This document shows positions 1 to 7,494 of a stretch of 24,937 bases of DNA, in pieces. Position 1 is the first letter of the stretch. Every line of letters begins with the position of its first letter. The notes beneath the pieces are model-generated. The model was not told the DNA's origin and did not search any database. It saw only the letters and a list, made by a program, of their open reading frames with translations. Made by a program: the position numbers and the translations under genes. Source of the stretch: CAZPRY01 sp964589175 (GTDB lineage Bacteria; Fidelibacterota; UBA2242); assembly GCA_964589175.1 (NCBI GenBank), contig CAZPRY010000055.1, forward strand, positions 1 to 24,937. The letters are read 5' to 3'.

Positions 1-1
1 A

Positions 2-463
2 GAGGATTTCCTGCAGAATATCGTCAGCCGTTATAAAGAAATTTATGCGGAGCATCTACTCGACCATACACGACCGTACCCCGGCGTCCCCGAGACTCTT
101 GAGCGTTTGAAATCAAAAAAATTGGCTCTCATATCAAACAAAGCCTATTGGTACACATTTGAGATTTTGAAACATTTCCGGATGCAGTCCTATTTCAGCG
201 TTATTCTTGGCGGCGATTCCCTTCCTGAAAAGAAACCCGATCCGGAACCACTTCGCCATGCAATGCACGCGCTGAACGTTTTACCCCGGCATACGCTTAT
301 GGTAGGCGACGGTGAGGCCGACATGCAGGCCGGACGAGCAGCCGCTGTTCGAATTTGCGCGGTGACGTACGGCATGCGCCCCAAATCGACGCTGGCCGCG
401 TTCGCGCCCGATTTTTGGATTGATCGAATCGAAGAATTGTTAACGCTGCCGCTTATTTCATAG
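2..463 (+). CDS. HAD-family phosphatase, phosphoglycolate phosphatase-like (5' truncated)
   Basis: The reading frame is open from base 2, so the gene starts outside the window and its first catalytic motif (DxD) is missing. The visible part has HAD motif II (ISNK near bases 128-139), the motif III lysine in EKKPDPEPL, and motif IV GDGEADMQAG with the Mg-binding acidic residues. The KPDPEPL...GDG.ADM.AG arrangement is typical of Gph/PGP-type subfamily IA enzymes, which dephosphorylate small phosphorylated metabolites such as 2-phosphoglycolate in the cytoplasm. The actual substrate cannot be read from the sequence. An internal TTG at 107 is not a believable start because conserved HAD sequence, including a cap-to-core PGV.ETL segment, lies upstream in frame. 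It overlaps the convergent dCMP deaminase by 11 bp at the 3' end. Confidence 0.8.
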   Translation, partial: EDFLQNIVSRYKEIYAEHLLDHTRPYPGVPETLERLKSKKLALISNKAYWYTFEILKHFRMQSYFSVILGGDSLPEKKPDPEPLRHAMHALNVLPRHTLMVGDGEADMQAGRAAAVRICAVTYGMRPKSTLAAFAPDFWIDRIEELLTLPLIS

Positions 464-962
464 AGACATCAAAATCGAGGACCAGGCGGTTCTGATCGGG
501 AACAAGCTGCCGGGTCCGCACATCGGCCTGCCGGAACATGGTTTTAGAGGCCATAACGGAATCCGAACCTTCGTATTTATTGGAAAGATAAACGACTTCC
601 CGAATCCCGGCCTGAATGATAGCCTTCGCACATTCGTTACACGGGAATAGAGCCACATACATAACACAGCCTTTTAGATCGCGATTCAGACTGTTCAGAA
701 TGGCATTCAGTTCAGCGTGGCAAATGTACGGGTACTTGGTTTCCAGATATGATCCCTCGCGTGACCACGGCAACAGATCGTCCGAACATCCTTTCGGAAA
801 ACCGTTATAACCCACGCCAACGATTTTTTTATCCGGATCGACGATGCAGGCTCCAACCTGTGTGTTGGGATCTTTGCTGCGCATGGCAGACAAGATTGCC
901 ACGCCCATGAAATACTCATCCCAGGTAATGTAATCATCTCTTTTCGTTACGATTTGCGACAT
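453..962 (-). CDS. dCMP deaminase (deoxycytidylate deaminase family)
   Basis: This is a cytidine/deoxycytidylate deaminase-fold zinc enzyme. The CHAELNAI motif (zinc-binding His and proton-shuttling Glu) and the PCNEC motif (two zinc-binding Cys) are intact. The preceding segment SKDPNTQVGACIVDP and GYNGFPKGCSD match dCMP deaminases closely. The expected reaction is dCMP + H2O to dUMP + NH3, feeding thymidylate synthesis in the cytoplasm. Length is about 169 residues, normal for the family. A GTG at 971 is in frame, but AGGTG at 973-969 lies 6 nt ahead of the ATG at 962, so that ATG (MSQIVTKRDDY) is preferred. The 3' end overlaps the stop of the convergent HAD gene. A phage-type dCMP deaminase is the only realistic alternative, and nothing phage-like lies nearby. 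Confidence 0.92.
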   Translation of the reverse strand: MSQIVTKRDDYITWDEYFMGVAILSAMRSKDPNTQVGACIVDPDKKIVGVGYNGFPKGCSDDLLPWSREGSYLETKYPYICHAELNAILNSLNRDLKGCVMYVALFPCNECAKAIIQAGIREVVYLSNKYEGSDSVMASKTMFRQADVRTRQLVPDQNRLVLDFDVSMK

Positions 963-971
963 CTCTTTCAC

Positions 972-1236
972 CTGTTTGCTTTTGTATTACCGTTGACAGA
1001 CTAGCTGAAATATACAATTCCTGAAGTTTTCGCTGTACCTATTTTTTTCAATATCTGCGCATAATCCAATATAGCCCGAAACACCGTGCTATATTTCCAA
1101 TGAATCCAGCGTTGGAGTATTTCAAAAGTCAATATTATTTATTTAATAAGGTATCAGCCTGATTATTCACTGTATATAATTAATTATTTATTTTATATTG
1201 TGTCGCTTACGACAATATGTTAAGTATGAGGTCATG
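972..1236. promoter_or_regulatory. Divergent intergenic region with candidate glnA promoter and leader hairpin
   Basis: The 265 bp between the dCMP deaminase and glutamine synthetase become very AT-rich towards glnA. A perfect TATAAT occurs at 1175-1180, but no good -35 box lies 16-18 bp upstream. A 5-bp inverted repeat, TGTCG (1201-1205) and CGACA (1210-1214) around a 4-nt loop, lies about 25 bp before the start. It does not fit the GlnR/TnrA consensus (TGTNA-N7-TNACA). Its role in nitrogen control is only a possibility. Confidence 0.3.
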
Positions 1237-2670
1237 ATGTTCGCGAAACTCACCGAGGTCAACCAGTTCGTAAAAACCGAAAAGATTAGCTTTATCGATC
1301 TCAAGTTCGCCAACCTGTTCGGCGGTTGGCACCATGTTACCATCCCGGCCCGGCGCCTGGGCGCGGAACTGATGTCCGAAGGCATTGGATTCGATGCCTC
1401 CTCCACTCCCGGCTACAAATCAGTTGAATCCGGCGATATGATCATTATCCCTGATCTCTCAACCGGTTTTTTTGATCCATTCTGGGATGAGCCCACGCTG
1501 AGTTTCATCTGCAATATCTACGAGGCTGATACCAAAGAGCGTTTCTGTCGTGACCCTCGATATATTGCTACTCTAGCAGAAGAATACCTTGTATCTTCTG
1601 GTATTGCCACCGAAAGCCGCTGGGGACCAGAGTTCGAATATTATATCTTCGATAATGTCGAATTCCACAACCATAACCATCATTCTGCGGTACAGATCCA
1701 GAGTGCGGAAGCCCCATGGAAAGATCAGTCCAACGGCAGCCGTAACGGATTCCATATGCGGTCTCACCAGGGCTACCATGCCATGCCCCCGCTCGACAAC
1801 CTCTATAACATCCGTTCGGAAACCGCCGGGATAATGGAGCAATGCGGCATTGCAGTCAAATATCACCATCACGAAGTCGGATCCTCCGGGCAGGTAGAAA
1901 TCGAGGTAGAGTCCGGCGGATTGACGCACATGGGCGATGTGGTCATGATAACCAAATACATCGCTAAAATGGTCGCCCTGCGTCACGGCAAGACTGCGAC
2001 TTTCATGCCCAAACCGCTCTACGATGAGCCCGGTAGCGGCATGCATTTTCATCAGCACCTTTTCAAAGACGGTGAACCGCTCTTTTACGATAGAAACGGC
2101 TACGGCGGTCTGAGCCGTCTGGCGCATTTCTACATCGCCGGAATCCTGAAACACGCTCCTTCCCTCACCGGATTAACGAATCCTTCGACCAATTCGTACA
2201 AACGTCTGATTCCGGGCTTCGAAGCGCCGGTCAATCTATTCTTCAGCCTGGCCAATCGAAGTTCCGCCGTTCGCATTCCCAAATACGCCACGACAGCCGA
2301 TGCGAAACGCATCGAATTCCGGACGCCCGATGCGACCTGCAATCCCTATTTCGCAATGGCAGCCATGCTCCTCGCGGGCATTGACGGCATTCGCCAAAAC
2401 CTGGATATCACCAAAGAGGGCTTTGGCCCCTATGATATCAATCTCTTCGATAAAGCCAATGCCCAAATCCGGCAGGAAATTACCTCGGTTCCGGATAATC
2501 TGAAGAGCGCATTGCAGCACCTGGAAGCGGATAGCGATTACCTGATAAAACCGGGTATTTTCAGCGAAAGCATGATTAAGACCTGGATTGAAGAAAAACT
2601 GCAGAATGACTACCTGGGTACCCGTAATCGCCCGACTCCGTTCGAGTTCCAGATGTATTACGGAACATAA
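1237..2670 (+). CDS. glnA: Glutamine synthetase, type I (beta-like)
   Basis: This ATP-dependent enzyme makes glutamine from glutamate and ammonia as a cytoplasmic dodecamer. The N-terminal beta-grasp domain (FIDLKFANLFGGWHHVTI) is followed by the catalytic domain with GPEFEYY, HHHEVGSSGQVEI, KTATFMPKP, GSGMHFHQHLF, NPSTNSYKRLIPGFEAPV and the closing RNRPTPFEFQMYYG. The extra segment after EYYIFD is characteristic of the GSI-beta branch. In that branch activity is normally switched off by adenylylation of a Tyr in NLY; here the aligned sequence is YDINLFD, with Phe at about residue 404. Start choice: the frame opens at 1198 (non-ATG) and has tandem ATGs at 1234 and 1237. GAGG at 1228-1231 is 2 nt from the first and 5 nt from the second, so 1237 (MFAKLTEV) is preferred. 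About 477 residues, normal length. Confidence 0.96.
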   Translation: MFAKLTEVNQFVKTEKISFIDLKFANLFGGWHHVTIPARRLGAELMSEGIGFDASSTPGYKSVESGDMIIIPDLSTGFFDPFWDEPTLSFICNIYEADTKERFCRDPRYIATLAEEYLVSSGIATESRWGPEFEYYIFDNVEFHNHNHHSAVQIQSAEAPWKDQSNGSRNGFHMRSHQGYHAMPPLDNLYNIRSETAGIMEQCGIAVKYHHHEVGSSGQVEIEVESGGLTHMGDVVMITKYIAKMVALRHGKTATFMPKPLYDEPGSGMHFHQHLFKDGEPLFYDRNGYGGLSRLAHFYIAGILKHAPSLTGLTNPSTNSYKRLIPGFEAPVNLFFSLANRSSAVRIPKYATTADAKRIEFRTPDATCNPYFAMAAMLLAGIDGIRQNLDITKEGFGPYDINLFDKANAQIRQEITSVPDNLKSALQHLEADSDYLIKPGIFSESMIKTWIEEKLQNDYLGTRNRPTPFEFQMYYGT

Positions 2671-2742
2671 AGTATTGTGAAAAAGATATTATGTAACGAA
2701 ATTACGTTTTGATGAACAAATCAAATAAACTGAGGTGTTTAA

Positions 2743-4626
2743 ATGAGAAAATGGACAGGAATATTTATGATTAGTTTGGCGACTCTATTATCGGGAAATA
2801 CCGCGATATCCCAGACGCGTGAGCGATCGGAAATCCCAGATCAATACACCTGGAATTTGACCGACCTTTTTGCTTCCGAGGCCGACTGGCAAGAGGCTAA
2901 AATACTGGCTATTGGGAAATTCGACGGTATCCTGGAATTCAAGGGGCAAATCGCAAAATCGCCTCAGGCTCTTCTGAAAGCTTTGGAATTCAACAGCCGG
3001 CTTCAACAGGAGCTGACCAAATTATTCAGCTATGCCGGAAAGAAGTCGGATCAGGACACACGCAATTCCGAATACCTGGCCATGCGTCAGGAAGCCGCCC
3101 AGTTTTTCACGGATTACGCCAGCAAAGCGTCTTTTCTGGAACCCGAAATTCTCATGATGAGCGAAAAGAAAATCCGGAAGTTTATCGGGAAAGAGCCCCA
3201 ATTAAAGGTGTACGAACATTACCTCAATGACCTGATTCGCAGTAAAAAGCATATGCTTTCCGCAAAAGAAGAACGGATCATCGCCGAAGCCGGGCTGGTG
3301 ACGGACAATCCTTACACCATTTACAGCATTTTCAGCAATGCCGATATGCCCTACCCTGAAGTCACGCTGAGCGGCGGAAGCACTGTCGTACTGGACAAAG
3401 CCGGCTTTGGGAAGTACCGGGCTTCATCCAATCGGGCCGACCGTAAAATCGTATTCGAAGCGTTTTTCAATAAAGTCGGCGATTTCCGCCGGAGCTTCGG
3501 TACGCAACTAAGCGCCCAGGTCAAGAGCAACCTCTTCTATACCCGCGCCCGAGGCTATGACGGTTGCCTGCAGAGAGCTTTGGACGCGAATGCGATCCCG
3601 GTAGAGGTGTACCATTCGCTCATCCGGAGCATCAACGACAACCTCGATTCTTTTCACCGCTATCTGAAAATCAAGCAACGCATGCTCGGCGTCGAAACAC
3701 TCGAATACTACGATCTCTATGCTCCGACTGTCGGGAATATTGAAACCGAATACGATTATGAAGCCGCGCGAAAGTTGATTCTCGAAGCATTTAAGCCGCT
3801 TGGTGCTGAATATGTTGCAACGGTAGAACAATCATTCAAAGATCGCTGGATCGATGTCTATCCCACTCCCGGCAAGCGTTCGGGCGCGTATTCCTCTGGT
3901 TCGGTTTATGATATTCATCCGTACATTCTTCTGAATTACAACGGCTTATACGATGATGTCTCAACTTTGGCGCACGAAATGGGACACACGATGCACAGTT
4001 TCTATTCCAACAAAACCCAGCCCATGCCGAAAGCCGATTACCCGATATTCGTCGCCGAAGTCGCCTCGACTTTCAACGAACATCTTCTTTTCCAGTATAT
4101 GCTCAAGACTGTGGAAGATGACGACTTGCGCATGGCACTGCTGATGGAATTTCTGGACGGTGTCAAAGGAACTCTCTTCCGTCAAACCCAGTTTGCGGAA
4201 TTTGAGCTGCGTATGCATGAGATGGCGGAACGCGGCGAGCAGCTGACCGGAGATTTACTAACCGAGACGTACAAAGACATCGTACGCAGATACTACGGTC
4301 ACGATCAGGGCATTTGCCATGTCGATGATTTCATCAACTATGAATGGGCTTACATCCCCCATTTCTACTACAATTTTTACGTATATCAGTACTCAACTTC
4401 CTACACGGCTTCGACCGCCCTGGCGGAAAGAGTGCTGAATAACGAACCCGGCGCGCTGGAGAAATACATCGCCTTCATTTCAGCTGGTAATTCCAACTAT
4501 CCCATCGAACTGCTGAAAGCCGCCGGTGTGGATATGACAACGGCCGAACCTTTCAAAAAAACCATGGAATCGATGAATTGGGCCATGGATGAGATCGAGA
4601 AGATCCTCAGTAAAAAGGGAATCTAA
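2743..4626 (+). CDS. pepF: M3-family oligoendopeptidase F, predicted exported
   Basis: This zinc metallopeptidase of family M3 cleaves short peptides. The active-site helix HEMGHTMHSF (His411, Glu412, His415) is followed 28 residues after His411 by Glu439 in FVAEVASTFNE, the expected third zinc ligand. The C-terminal YQYSTSYTASTALAERV segment and the N-terminal YTWNLTDLFASEADW are hallmarks of PepF. Length (627 residues) is normal for PepF plus a leader. The first 24 or so residues (MRKWTGIFMISLATLLSG, then AISQ) look like a Sec signal peptide, whereas the best-known PepF enzymes are cytosolic, so this copy is likely periplasmic or exported. GAGG lies 7 nt before the ATG. It follows glnA by 72 bp with no terminator between and is closed by the strong terminator at 4662. 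Confidence 0.93.
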   Translation: MRKWTGIFMISLATLLSGNTAISQTRERSEIPDQYTWNLTDLFASEADWQEAKILAIGKFDGILEFKGQIAKSPQALLKALEFNSRLQQELTKLFSYAGKKSDQDTRNSEYLAMRQEAAQFFTDYASKASFLEPEILMMSEKKIRKFIGKEPQLKVYEHYLNDLIRSKKHMLSAKEERIIAEAGLVTDNPYTIYSIFSNADMPYPEVTLSGGSTVVLDKAGFGKYRASSNRADRKIVFEAFFNKVGDFRRSFGTQLSAQVKSNLFYTRARGYDGCLQRALDANAIPVEVYHSLIRSINDNLDSFHRYLKIKQRMLGVETLEYYDLYAPTVGNIETEYDYEAARKLILEAFKPLGAEYVATVEQSFKDRWIDVYPTPGKRSGAYSSGSVYDIHPYILLNYNGLYDDVSTLAHEMGHTMHSFYSNKTQPMPKADYPIFVAEVASTFNEHLLFQYMLKTVEDDDLRMALLMEFLDGVKGTLFRQTQFAEFELRMHEMAERGEQLTGDLLTETYKDIVRRYYGHDQGICHVDDFINYEWAYIPHFYYNFYVYQYSTSYTASTALAERVLNNEPGALEKYIAFISAGNSNYPIELLKAAGVDMTTAEPFKKTMESMNWAMDEIEKILSKKGI

Positions 4627-4661
4627 TCCACCTTTCTGATCCGGTTCACTCGTTTTGTGAT

Positions 4662-4691
4662 AAAAAAGCCCCCGACAGCGGGGGCTTTTTT
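4662..4691 (+). terminator. Rho-independent terminator after pepF
   Basis: A 7-bp GC stem, GCCCCCG (4668-4674) and CGGGGGC (4679-4685), encloses the ACAG loop and is followed by six T. It is preceded by six A, so it could also work on the other strand, though no minus-strand gene ends here. It lies 36 bp after the pepF stop. Confidence 0.93.
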
Positions 4692-4962
4692 ATACCTTAC
4701 TCATCCCATGCAATCTTCCCTCGAATGCGCCCCCCGGAAAGCGGAACAATCCGGCCGTCTTTAAGAATTCCTGACCACAAATATAAACATCAGCAAAGGA
4801 AAAATGAGGCATCCCGGCAGAAAGCGATCTACCCATTTGGCCTCAAAATAGGCAAAATATTCTGGTCGAATTGGAAATTATCTGCTAGGTTATCGCGATT
4901 CTTTCCGGGAATCACGGCCAAATTACCACGTAAACTGCATCCCTTTCCAAAGGAGAAACAGC
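4692..4962. promoter_or_regulatory. Intergenic region upstream of the phosphodiester glycosidase gene
   Basis: Together with the terminator this forms a 336-bp gap. An 81-codon open frame (4725-4970) runs through it, but it has no ribosome binding site, no recognisable protein character, and overlaps the next start, so it is not called. AAAGGAGAAA just before 4963 is the RBS of the next gene. No convincing -35/-10 pair was found. Confidence 0.4.
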
Positions 4963-7413
4963 ATGAATAAGAAGTCCTTCCTGTTTATCACGTTTATGCT
5001 CGCCGCCAGCCTGCTTCCGGCCGAAATTATTGAAACCCAGCCGGTAGGCCCCGGCGTTCATTACTACCACGATTTTCTGGAAAACGGTCCCTGGAACTTA
5101 TTTATACTGGAAATCGACATGACCAATCCGTGGCTTGATTTCGAAACGGCTAAAGCGGGTAATCGCCTCGCCGGGTACGAACAAACTTCGTCGATGTCAG
5201 CCAGAAACGATTATGAAAAACACCGTGTCATGGGCGCTGTCAACGGTGATTTCTATGAAGCCGGCGGCATTCCCACAAACGCCCAGGTCCTTCGGGGAGT
5301 TTTATTAAAAAAGCCTATAACCCGCGAAGCCCTGGCCTTTACTCCGGACAACGATCCTCTAATCAGCGTTTTCACTTTCGGCGGCACCTTGATCCCCAAA
5401 AACAGGAGTCAGGCTTCGATCAACGGAATCAACGAAAGCCGCGGCGACGGGAAGTTGATTGTGTACAATAAATATTTCGGCGCAAGCACCGGAACGAACG
5501 AAACGGGCACCGAAATCATCACCGAATATTTGAATACTCCGATGGTGAACGATACGATGCTGCTGAAGGTTGTTCGAAAAGACAGCATCACGGCCAGCGG
5601 CCATGGGAATAACACCATTCCGGCCAACGGCGTTGTATTGTCCGGCAACGGCAACGTGAAGGTTCTCCTCGATAGCCAGATCTTCGTTGGCGATACGGTG
5701 AGGCTGGTTCTGCGCCTGGCACCGCCCTATGTACCTGTCAAAGAACTCGTCGGCGGCAGTTCTAAAATTATTGACAACGGCCTGCCCGCCGTTCCCTCGG
5801 GCAGTTTCTCGTCCGACCGGCACCCGCGCACCGCCGTGGGATTCAGCGAGGATTCCACGAAACTCTATTTTGTCGTTGTGGACGGTCGGCAAACCGGGTA
5901 CAGTGTTGGCATGTCGCTCTACGAACTGGCCAATTATATGCTGACCTGGAACGTGCAGGAAGCCATTAACCTCGACGGTGGTGGATCGTCGACAATGGTT
6001 GTGCGCAATAAAGTGAAAAACAGCCCATCGGATTCCGGCGGAGAGCGTAGCGTCGCCAACGCCTTGTTGCTGATTAGCAAAGCCCCGACTTCTGATCTCG
6101 CTCACCTGCTCATCTCCAGGAGGGTGGTCTACCTTCTCACCGGGAATGGATTCAAGTTTTCGGTTTCCGGTTTCGATGAGTATTATAATCCGGTTTCCAT
6201 CACGGATGCCGGCCTGCAGTGGGATTGCGATGCCGGCCTCGGCAGCATCGATAACCAGGGAAATTTTACGGCAACTACCGATACAAGTCGCGGCTATGTT
6301 TATGTCAGCACCGGCGCTATCAGGGATTCGGTCCGGGTGTTCGTGACGAACCTGGCAAAGATAACGCTGACACCCAATCCCATCATCCTCAAGCAGGGTG
6401 AAAAGCAGCAGATCACGGCCGAAGCGGTGGATTATTTCGATAATATTATCGCACTGGATAATTCCGAATACATCTGGGAGATCAGCAACAATATCGGCGA
6501 GATTTCGAGCAGCGGCTTGTTTACGGCTTCAGGCATCGGTGAAGGTGTCATTACGGCAACGTACAATTCCGTCGTCGGAAGCACATCCGTCTCCATCGGA
6601 GCAACGACCAGGATCATTCTGGACAATTTCGACAGCGTCGCCAGCTGGACCTTGACCGGAAGCAAAGTGAATCTTAACGAATGCGGCCTGACCCTGGCCT
6701 ACGAACCGCGTCAATCCCTGCCGAGTTCGGGAAAACTGGATTATAGTCTTACGACCGGCGGTACCAGCGCGCTTTACCTGGAATGTTCTATCCCGATTTC
6801 CGGATCGCCGGATGCGATCGGCCTCTGGGTTTTCGGTGATGGAAAAGGACATTGGTTACGCGGCGAATTCCAGGACAAAGACGGCGAAAAATTCCTGATC
6901 AACTTCACGGCTTTATCGCCGGGCATCGACTGGAGCGATTCGTGGAAGTACATCGAGATTCCCTTCTCCGAAGCGGAACCCAGCTGGGCGAATTCCACGG
7001 CAACCATGGAGTTTCCGGTAACCTGGAAAAGAATCTATCTCGCCGAAACTGATGACGCCAAAAAGGATAAAGGCGCGATCTATTTCGACGATTTTTGCGT
7101 CTCTTTCATTCAAACCAAGCTCGACGATTCTGGGCAATTGCGTCAACTCCACAATTTTGAGTTACATCCCAATTATCCCAACCCGTTTAACAATCAGACC
7201 CTGATTAAATATGGTATCCGGAATGACTCGGAAGTGCTTTTGGGAGTGTACGATTTACGCGGCAATTTAATCGATACGCTTATTGATAAACATCAACGTG
7301 CCGGGAACTACAGCATTCACTGGGCTCCACAAAATATCTCTTCCGGAACCTACCTGGTTCGAATTGTAAGCGGCGAGGAAATGCAGACCGAAAAGGTCAT
7401 GCTGCTGAAATAG
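4963..7413 (+). CDS. Secreted phosphodiester glycosidase (NAGPA domain) with Ig-like domains and T9SS sorting domain
   Basis: A signal peptide (MNKKSFLFITFMLAASLLPA) is followed by a NAGPA-type phosphodiester glycosidase domain, roughly residues 75-375. Family motifs seen are GAVNGDFY, RHPRTAVGFS (from Arg286), VVVDGRQTGYSVGMSLYEL, NLDGGGSSTMV (Asp338) and GGERSVANALLL. This family includes the human uncovering enzyme, which removes GlcNAc from a phosphodiester; bacterial members are thought to act on exopolymers or cell-wall phosphodiesters. Two Ig/Big-like beta domains follow (about 380-465 and 466-546), then a DNFDS...W beta-sandwich like carbohydrate-binding folds (about 552-715). The last 84 residues are a sorting domain (NYPNPFNNQTLIKY ... 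SSGTYLVRI ... KVMLLK), implying export and surface attachment. AGGAG lies 8 nt before the start. Substrate unknown. Confidence 0.88.
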   Translation: MNKKSFLFITFMLAASLLPAEIIETQPVGPGVHYYHDFLENGPWNLFILEIDMTNPWLDFETAKAGNRLAGYEQTSSMSARNDYEKHRVMGAVNGDFYEAGGIPTNAQVLRGVLLKKPITREALAFTPDNDPLISVFTFGGTLIPKNRSQASINGINESRGDGKLIVYNKYFGASTGTNETGTEIITEYLNTPMVNDTMLLKVVRKDSITASGHGNNTIPANGVVLSGNGNVKVLLDSQIFVGDTVRLVLRLAPPYVPVKELVGGSSKIIDNGLPAVPSGSFSSDRHPRTAVGFSEDSTKLYFVVVDGRQTGYSVGMSLYELANYMLTWNVQEAINLDGGGSSTMVVRNKVKNSPSDSGGERSVANALLLISKAPTSDLAHLLISRRVVYLLTGNGFKFSVSGFDEYYNPVSITDAGLQWDCDAGLGSIDNQGNFTATTDTSRGYVYVSTGAIRDSVRVFVTNLAKITLTPNPIILKQGEKQQITAEAVDYFDNIIALDNSEYIWEISNNIGEISSSGLFTASGIGEGVITATYNSVVGSTSVSIGATTRIILDNFDSVASWTLTGSKVNLNECGLTLAYEPRQSLPSSGKLDYSLTTGGTSALYLECSIPISGSPDAIGLWVFGDGKGHWLRGEFQDKDGEKFLINFTALSPGIDWSDSWKYIEIPFSEAEPSWANSTATMEFPVTWKRIYLAETDDAKKDKGAIYFDDFCVSFIQTKLDDSGQLRQLHNFELHPNYPNPFNNQTLIKYGIRNDSEVLLGVYDLRGNLIDTLIDKHQRAGNYSIHWAPQNISSGTYLVRIVSGEEMQTEKVMLLK

Positions 7414-7446
7414 GCAGAACCATTAATTTGCGAGAGCAATGGAAAT

Positions 7447-7477
7447 AAAAAAGGCTGCCCACAGGCAGCCCTTTTTA
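7447..7477. terminator. Bidirectional terminator between convergent secreted-protein genes
   Basis: The 7-bp stem GGCTGCC (7453-7459) and GGCAGCC (7464-7470) has a CACA loop. It is flanked by six A on the left and by C plus five T on the right, so it provides a U-tract for transcripts from either side. It sits exactly between the stops of the two convergent genes (7413 and 7495). Confidence 0.93.
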
Positions 7478-7494
7478 TTGTACAAGAACAGGAG

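Noticed and set aside
1201..1214. GlnR/TnrA-type operator before glnA
   Set aside because: The inverted repeat does not match TGTNA-N7-TNACA; kept only as a possible leader hairpin.
4725..4970. 81-codon plus-strand frame between pepF and the glycosidase gene
   Set aside because: No ribosome binding site, composition unlike a protein, and it overlaps the well-supported next start.
5359..6105. 248-codon minus-strand frame inside the phosphodiester glycosidase gene
   Set aside because: Antisense shadow of a gene with clear family motifs; no recognisable protein features.
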